Positions 6,151-9,729 of a stretch of 9,729 nucleotides of DNA are shown here, piece by piece. This stretch comes from Actinomycetes bacterium. Lineage in GTDB: Bacteria > Actinomycetota > Actinomycetes > Mycobacteriales > Mycobacteriaceae. Both the position numbers and the translations under genes were made by a program. The notes beneath the pieces were generated by a model that saw only the letters and a list, made by a program, of their open reading frames with translations, was not told the DNA's origin and made no database searches. Within the stretch, counting starts at the first letter, position 1, and each line of letters begins with the position of its first letter. The stretch lies in assembly GCA_023388385.1 (NCBI GenBank), contig JAEWGK010000252.1, positions 1 to 9,729 on the forward strand. The letters run 5' to 3'.

Positions 6151-7089
6151 ATGAACGACGCACACGACACCACCGTCATCGACGTCCGCGGCGTCACGCG
6201 GACGTACGGCTCCGGCCGCTCCCGCTTCACCGCGGTCGACGACGTCAGCTTCCGGGTCCGGCAGGGCGAGGTCTACGGGCTGCTCGGCACCAACGGCGCG
6301 GGCAAGACCTCGACCATGGATCTCGTCGAGGGCCTCGCCGCCCCGGACCGCGGCTCCGTCCGCGTCCTCGGCCGCGACCCGGTGCGGGATCGCGCCGTCG
6401 TCCGCCGGTCGACCGGCACGATGCTGCAGTCCGGCGGCCTGCCGCAGGACCTCACAGTCCGGGAGACGGCGGTGATGTGGCGCGGCACGTGCTCGACGCC
6501 GCGCGACCTCGGCGAGGTCCTCGCGTCCGTGGAATTGGACCACCGCCTGGACGTCCGCGTCGGGTCCCTGTCCGGCGGCGAGCAGCGGCGCCTCGATCTC
6601 GCCTGCGCGCTCATGGGCGACCCGGAGGTCCTGTTCCTCGACGAGCCGACCACCGGCCTCGACCCCGAATCCCGCGCCAACACGTGGCGCCTGCTCGGCG
6701 AGCTCAAGGACGGCGGCACCTCGATGGTGCTGACGACGCACTACCTCGAGGAGGCGGAGCGCCTGGCCGACCGCATCGGGATCATGCACCGCGGCAGCAT
6801 CCGGGCCGAGGGCACCGTCGCGGAGCTCACGGCCGCCGTGCCCGCGCACATCGGATTCGTGCTCCCGGGCGCGGGAGCCGCCACCCCGGACCTGCCCGCG
6901 CTTCCCGGCGCATCGGTCGCCCGCGGGGCGGACGGCGTGTCCGTCGCCACGCACGACCTGCAGGGCGACACCCTGCGCATCCTGCGCTGGGCCGAAGCCG
7001 GGAACCTGCGGCTCGAGCGCTTCGAGGCCCGCGCCGCCTCCCTGGAATCCGTCTTCCTGTCCATCGCCGGCCACGCGCCCGACGCGTGA
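6151..7089 (+). CDS. ABC transporter ATP-binding protein (DrrA/YvfR-type exporter ATPase)
   Basis: This is a 312-residue ATPase that should power the permease encoded next. It carries all nucleotide-binding motifs: Walker A GTNGAGKTS (46-54), Q-loop Gln93 in MLQSGGL, signature LSGGEQ (140-145), Walker B VLFLDEP with Asp164 and Glu165, D-loop GLD (169-171) and switch His197. An additional C-terminal tail of about 85 residues ends in LESVFLSIAG, a feature of the DrrA/CcmA-like exporter subfamily. This group exports drugs, antibiotics or lipids; the substrate cannot be read from the sequence. ATG 6151 gives a normal N-terminus; an in-frame GTG at 6136 would add five residues and has no better RBS. 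The next gene starts 39 nt downstream. Confidence 0.93.
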   Translation: MNDAHDTTVIDVRGVTRTYGSGRSRFTAVDDVSFRVRQGEVYGLLGTNGAGKTSTMDLVEGLAAPDRGSVRVLGRDPVRDRAVVRRSTGTMLQSGGLPQDLTVRETAVMWRGTCSTPRDLGEVLASVELDHRLDVRVGSLSGGEQRRLDLACALMGDPEVLFLDEPTTGLDPESRANTWRLLGELKDGGTSMVLTTHYLEEAERLADRIGIMHRGSIRAEGTVAELTAAVPAHIGFVLPGAGAATPDLPALPGASVARGADGVSVATHDLQGDTLRILRWAEAGNLRLERFEARAASLESVFLSIAGHAPDA

Positions 7090-7116
7090 GCTGTGCAGCC
7101 CACACCCACGAGCACC

Positions 7117-7121
7117 AGGAG
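7117..7121 (+). promoter_or_regulatory. RBS that fixes the permease start
   Basis: AGGAG lies 7 nt before ATG 7129. It favours this start over the in-frame GTG at 7093, which would add 12 mostly polar residues and has no RBS. Confidence 0.7.
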
Positions 7122-7128
7122 CTTCACG

Positions 7129-7878
7129 ATGACCACGACCACCCTGACCCGCACCCGCGCGCTGGCGACGGCCGAGTTCCGCCAGCTGCTGCGCAACCGG
7201 ACGCTGCTGTTCAGCGCGACGGTATTCCCGCTATGCATCCCGATGTTCGTCGTGCTGGCCGGCCGCGACGCGATCGACGGCGCCGAGCTGCTCGGCCGAG
7301 CCTTCGAGCTCTACCTGCTCATGGCGCTGTGCTTCGTGCAGTTCTACACGGTGCTGTCCATGTCCGTGACCCGGCGCGGCGAAGGCGTCCTCCGGCGGCT
7401 GCGCACCGGCGAAGCCCGCGACCGGGAGATTCGGATGGCGATCGCCGCGCCGGGGGCCGTCGCGACGCTCGTGTTCGGCGGGGTCGTCGGCGTCGCCGGC
7501 GCGATTGCCGTGGACACGGCCCCGGTGAACGCCGCGCTGTCGGCGGCGGCGCTCGGCGCGGGAGCCGTCGTCGCCGCGGGACTGGGCTTTGCGACGGGCG
7601 GCGTGACGAAGAACGCCGAAGCCGCCCAGCTGACCTCCCTGCCCGTCATCGTGCTCGCGTCGGCGTCCTCGACGCTCGTCCGCGACGCCCTGCGGCTGAT
7701 CGTGCCGGACGCCGTCGTCCGCATCCTCGACCGCAACCCGTTCGCGGTGCTCTTTGACCTGGGCCGCGCCGGCTGGACGGGCGACGGCGACGTGCCCCGG
7801 CTCCTCTGCCTGGCCGTCGTGTGGGCCGTGGTGTGCGCCTGGGCCGGGGTCCGGTACATGAAGTGGGACCGCCGGTGA
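7129..7878 (+). CDS. ABC-2 type transporter permease
   Basis: This 249-residue integral membrane protein pairs with the preceding ATPase to form an exporter. Hydrophobic segments lie at about 26-45, 59-80, 104-127, 133-156, 166-185 and 223-243, giving the six-TM layout of ABC-2 permeases. The loop after TM2, TRRGEGVLRRLRTGEARDREI (81-101), fits the conserved basic loop (R-x-EG-x-LxRLR) that contacts the ATPase. The N-terminal amphipathic part (ALATAEFRQLLRNR) is also typical. The gene follows the ATPase by 39 nt, and its stop (TGA 7876-7878) lies 17 nt before the kinase start. The substrate is unknown. The protein is somewhat short for the family but complete. Confidence 0.88.
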   Translation: MTTTTLTRTRALATAEFRQLLRNRTLLFSATVFPLCIPMFVVLAGRDAIDGAELLGRAFELYLLMALCFVQFYTVLSMSVTRRGEGVLRRLRTGEARDREIRMAIAAPGAVATLVFGGVVGVAGAIAVDTAPVNAALSAAALGAGAVVAAGLGFATGGVTKNAEAAQLTSLPVIVLASASSTLVRDALRLIVPDAVVRILDRNPFAVLFDLGRAGWTGDGDVPRLLCLAVVWAVVCAWAGVRYMKWDRR

Positions 7879-7883
7879 AGGCC

Positions 7884-7889
7884 GGAGGT
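7884..7889 (+). promoter_or_regulatory. RBS that fixes the kinase start
   Basis: GGAGGT lies 6 nt before ATG 7896 and is the strongest Shine-Dalgarno in this region. It favours 7896 over the GTG at 7875, which overlaps the permease stop, and over ATG 7905. Confidence 0.7.
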
Positions 7890-7895
7890 GGCACG

Positions 7896-9119
7896 ATGGG
7901 GGCGATGACCCCCGACGACGCAGCCCCGGTCCCGGCCCCCGACCCCGCCTCCACGCGGCCGTGGGCACCGTGGTCGACCCTGGGGGAGCTGGGCAAGGTC
8001 TCGCTGTACACGCGGGTCTTCGCGCACATCGGCGTCCTCGGGTTCCCGGTGATCGTGCTGCTGTTCGCGGTGGCCGAGGCCCCGCGGGAGACCGCGCCGT
8101 GGGCCGGGATGGCGCTCGCCGCCGCGGTAATGGCCGTGCACGTGCCGGTGTTCGGCGTCGTGGAGCTGCACCCGTCGTTCAACGCCGCTCCGCGCCGGTC
8201 CCACCGCCGCTGGGCCACGGCGACGGCGGTGCTGTCGGCGGTGGTGTGGTCGACGGGATTTGTCCTGCGCCTGGTCGGGGAGCGGGGCGACGTCGTCTCC
8301 TGGGCGGGCCAGGTGCTCCTCGTCGCCGGTGCGCTGGCCGCCTGCGCGGGCGTGCTGCCGTGGTGGCCCCGGCCGTGGTGGACGACGCTGACGTTGTCAC
8401 TGGTGACGCTGTCGCTCACGGTGCCCGTCTTCGGCATCGCCGGCGGTCTGTTCCCGGTGTTCGGGGCCGCGTCGATGGTGATGTCGGCGTGGTACGTCGG
8501 CGTGGTCAGGCAGCTGGATTCGGCCCGCCGCGCCGAGTCGGTTCTGAAGGTCAGCGAGGAGCGCCTCCGTTTTGCCCAGGAGCTGCACGACACGATGGGC
8601 CGCCACTTGGCGGCGATGTCGTTGAAGACGCAGGTCGCCCTCGCCTTCGCGCAGCGCGACGACGACCGGTTGATCGGCGAACTGGAGGCGTTGCAGGAGC
8701 TCGCGCGGACGTCGGCGGCGGATCTGCGTCAGGTCGTCGCCGGCTACCGCGGCATCAACCTGGCCACCGAGCTCGAGGGGGCCCGGTCGCTGCTGGGCTC
8801 GGCGGGCATCGCCGTGCACGTCGTCGGCGGGTCCCTGGACGTGCCCGGGCGGCACCGGGAACTTGCGGCGTGGTTCGTCCGTGAGGCGGTGACGAACGTG
8901 CTGCGCCACTCCGACGCGGCGGAGGTCCGCATCACCGTGGCGCCGGATAGGGTCACAGTGGTCAACGACGGCGCGCCGGGCACGCCGGGGCCCGACGGCG
9001 GCCTCGGCGCGTTGCGCGCCCGTGCGGCGGCGGCCGCCGCGGAGCTGCGTGCGGCGGCGGTCGGCGGGACGTTCACCGCGGAGCTGCGGCTGCCGGTGGA
9101 GGGGGAGGACGATGCGTGA
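7896..9119 (+). CDS. six-TM sensor histidine kinase, HisKA_3 (NarL/DesK type)
   Basis: This 407-residue kinase should autophosphorylate and pass phosphate to the adjacent regulator. After a Pro-rich N-terminus, six hydrophobic segments (about 41-60, 68-91, 106-128, 133-155, 161-180, 183-204) have only short loops, so there is no extracellular sensor domain. The signal is probably sensed in the membrane or through the transporter. The DHp helix holds RFAQELHDTMGRHLAAMSLK with phospho-acceptor His231. The catalytic domain has the N-box REAVTNVLRHSDA (Asn334), VVNDGAP, and the G-box GGLGALRAR (368-376). In the D-x-x-x-Q phosphatase motif that starts at Asp232, the last position is Arg236, not Gln. 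The 3' end overlaps the regulator by 8 nt. The stimulus is not identifiable. Confidence 0.93.
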   Translation: MGAMTPDDAAPVPAPDPASTRPWAPWSTLGELGKVSLYTRVFAHIGVLGFPVIVLLFAVAEAPRETAPWAGMALAAAVMAVHVPVFGVVELHPSFNAAPRRSHRRWATATAVLSAVVWSTGFVLRLVGERGDVVSWAGQVLLVAGALAACAGVLPWWPRPWWTTLTLSLVTLSLTVPVFGIAGGLFPVFGAASMVMSAWYVGVVRQLDSARRAESVLKVSEERLRFAQELHDTMGRHLAAMSLKTQVALAFAQRDDDRLIGELEALQELARTSAADLRQVVAGYRGINLATELEGARSLLGSAGIAVHVVGGSLDVPGRHRELAAWFVREAVTNVLRHSDAAEVRITVAPDRVTVVNDGAPGTPGPDGGLGALRARAAAAAAELRAAAVGGTFTAELRLPVEGEDDA

Positions 9120-9729
9120 CCGCGCCATCCGCGTCGCCGTCGCCGACGACGAATCGCTCATCGCCGCTTCGCTGGCGACGCTGCTGGGCCTGGAGGACGA
9201 TGTGGAGGTCGTCGCCACCTGCGGCTCCGGCGAGGAGCTGCTCGAGTGGCTGGACCGCGGGGAGGCGGACGTGTGCGTCGTCGACCTCATGATGGGCGGC
9301 ATCGACGGCATCGAGACGGCGCGCCGCATCCGGCGGCGGCAACCGGATGCGGGCGTGCTAGTGGTGACCAGCCACGGTCGGCCGGCGCAGCTGAAGCGGG
9401 CGCTGGCGGCCGGCGTCGGCGGGTTCCTGCCGAAGACGGCGACGGCGGCGGAGTTCGCCGCGGCGGTCCGCTCCGTCCGCGCCGGGCGCCGCCACCTGGA
9501 CCCGGACCTGGCGGCGGCGGCGATTACCGCCGGCGAGTCGCCGCTGACGGAGCGTGAGGCCGAGGTGCTCGAGGTGGCGGGCGCGGGCGGGTCCGTCGCG
9601 GACATCGCGAGGGCCGTGCACCTGGCGGAGGGCACGACGCGCAACTACCTGTCGTCGGCGATGGGCAAGGTCGGCGCGCGCAACCGGCACGAGGCCCACC
9701 ACCGCGCCGTGGAGCTGGGCTGGATCTAG
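9112..9729 (+). CDS. response regulator, NarL/DesR type (REC + LuxR-type HTH)
   Basis: This 205-residue regulator is the partner of the upstream kinase. The receiver domain shows the acidic pair Asp12-Asp13, phospho-acceptor Asp58 in VCVVDLMMGGIDG, Thr86 in VVTSH, and Lys108 in GFLPK. The C-terminal LuxR-type helix-turn-helix (about 143-205) contains LTEREAEVLEVA, then SVADIARAVHLAEGTTRNYLSSAMGKVGARNR, close to the DesR recognition-helix pattern. ATG 9112 overlaps the kinase stop by 8 nt and is preceded by GGAGGG (9098-9103), 8 nt away; upstream in-frame starts would add an Arg-rich stretch that only mirrors the kinase gene in another frame. A likely target is the promoter of its own ABC transporter, based on the arrangement of such modules. 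The stop codon TAG is the last codon of the window. Confidence 0.95.
   Translation: MRDRAIRVAVADDESLIAASLATLLGLEDDVEVVATCGSGEELLEWLDRGEADVCVVDLMMGGIDGIETARRIRRRQPDAGVLVVTSHGRPAQLKRALAAGVGGFLPKTATAAEFAAAVRSVRAGRRHLDPDLAAAAITAGESPLTEREAEVLEVAGAGGSVADIARAVHLAEGTTRNYLSSAMGKVGARNRHEAHHRAVELGWI

Overview
The window is very GC-rich and every gene lies on the + strand with tight spacing and strong G/C in third codon positions. Gene content and order (menC, menD, a DUF3592-type membrane protein, an MgtA-type mannosyltransferase, menG) match a block known from Corynebacterium and Mycobacterium. The source is therefore probably a member of the Mycobacteriales (Corynebacteriales), most likely Corynebacterium or a close relative. 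The exact genus cannot be fixed from the sequence alone.

Region 1 (1-4557) is a menaquinone and cell-envelope block. It holds the C-terminal half of o-succinylbenzoate synthase (menC, cut by the window edge), menD, a two-TM protein whose start overlaps the menD stop, the glycosyltransferase mgtA, and menG, which does the last methylation of menaquinone. Short TANNNT boxes placed 7-8 nt before the menD and menG start codons suggest leaderless internal promoters. A probable promoter plus a strong ribosome binding site precedes mgtA. A rho-independent terminator (4583-4612) closes the block.

Region 2 (4558-6083) holds one DUF222/HNH endonuclease gene of the 13E12 repeat type with its own promoter. 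The 143-nt gap before it carries two 16-bp LexA/SOS-box-like palindromes. One abuts the upstream terminator and the other overlaps the -10 element. This is the most interesting signal in the window and suggests DNA-damage control of the gene.

Region 3 (6084-9729) is a compact four-gene unit: ABC exporter ATPase, ABC-2 permease, a six-TM DesK/NarL-type histidine kinase, and a DesR/NarL-type response regulator. The permease, kinase and regulator each have clear ribosome binding sites and sit close together or overlap, so they are probably co-transcribed. The layout resembles known ABC/two-component modules such as YvfRSTU of Bacillus. The kinase has Arg where this family usually has the Gln (or His) of its phosphatase motif. 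The window ends exactly at the regulator's stop codon. I found no tRNA, rRNA, CRISPR array or insertion sequence. No novel multi-gene system is evident; the most novel points are regulatory.
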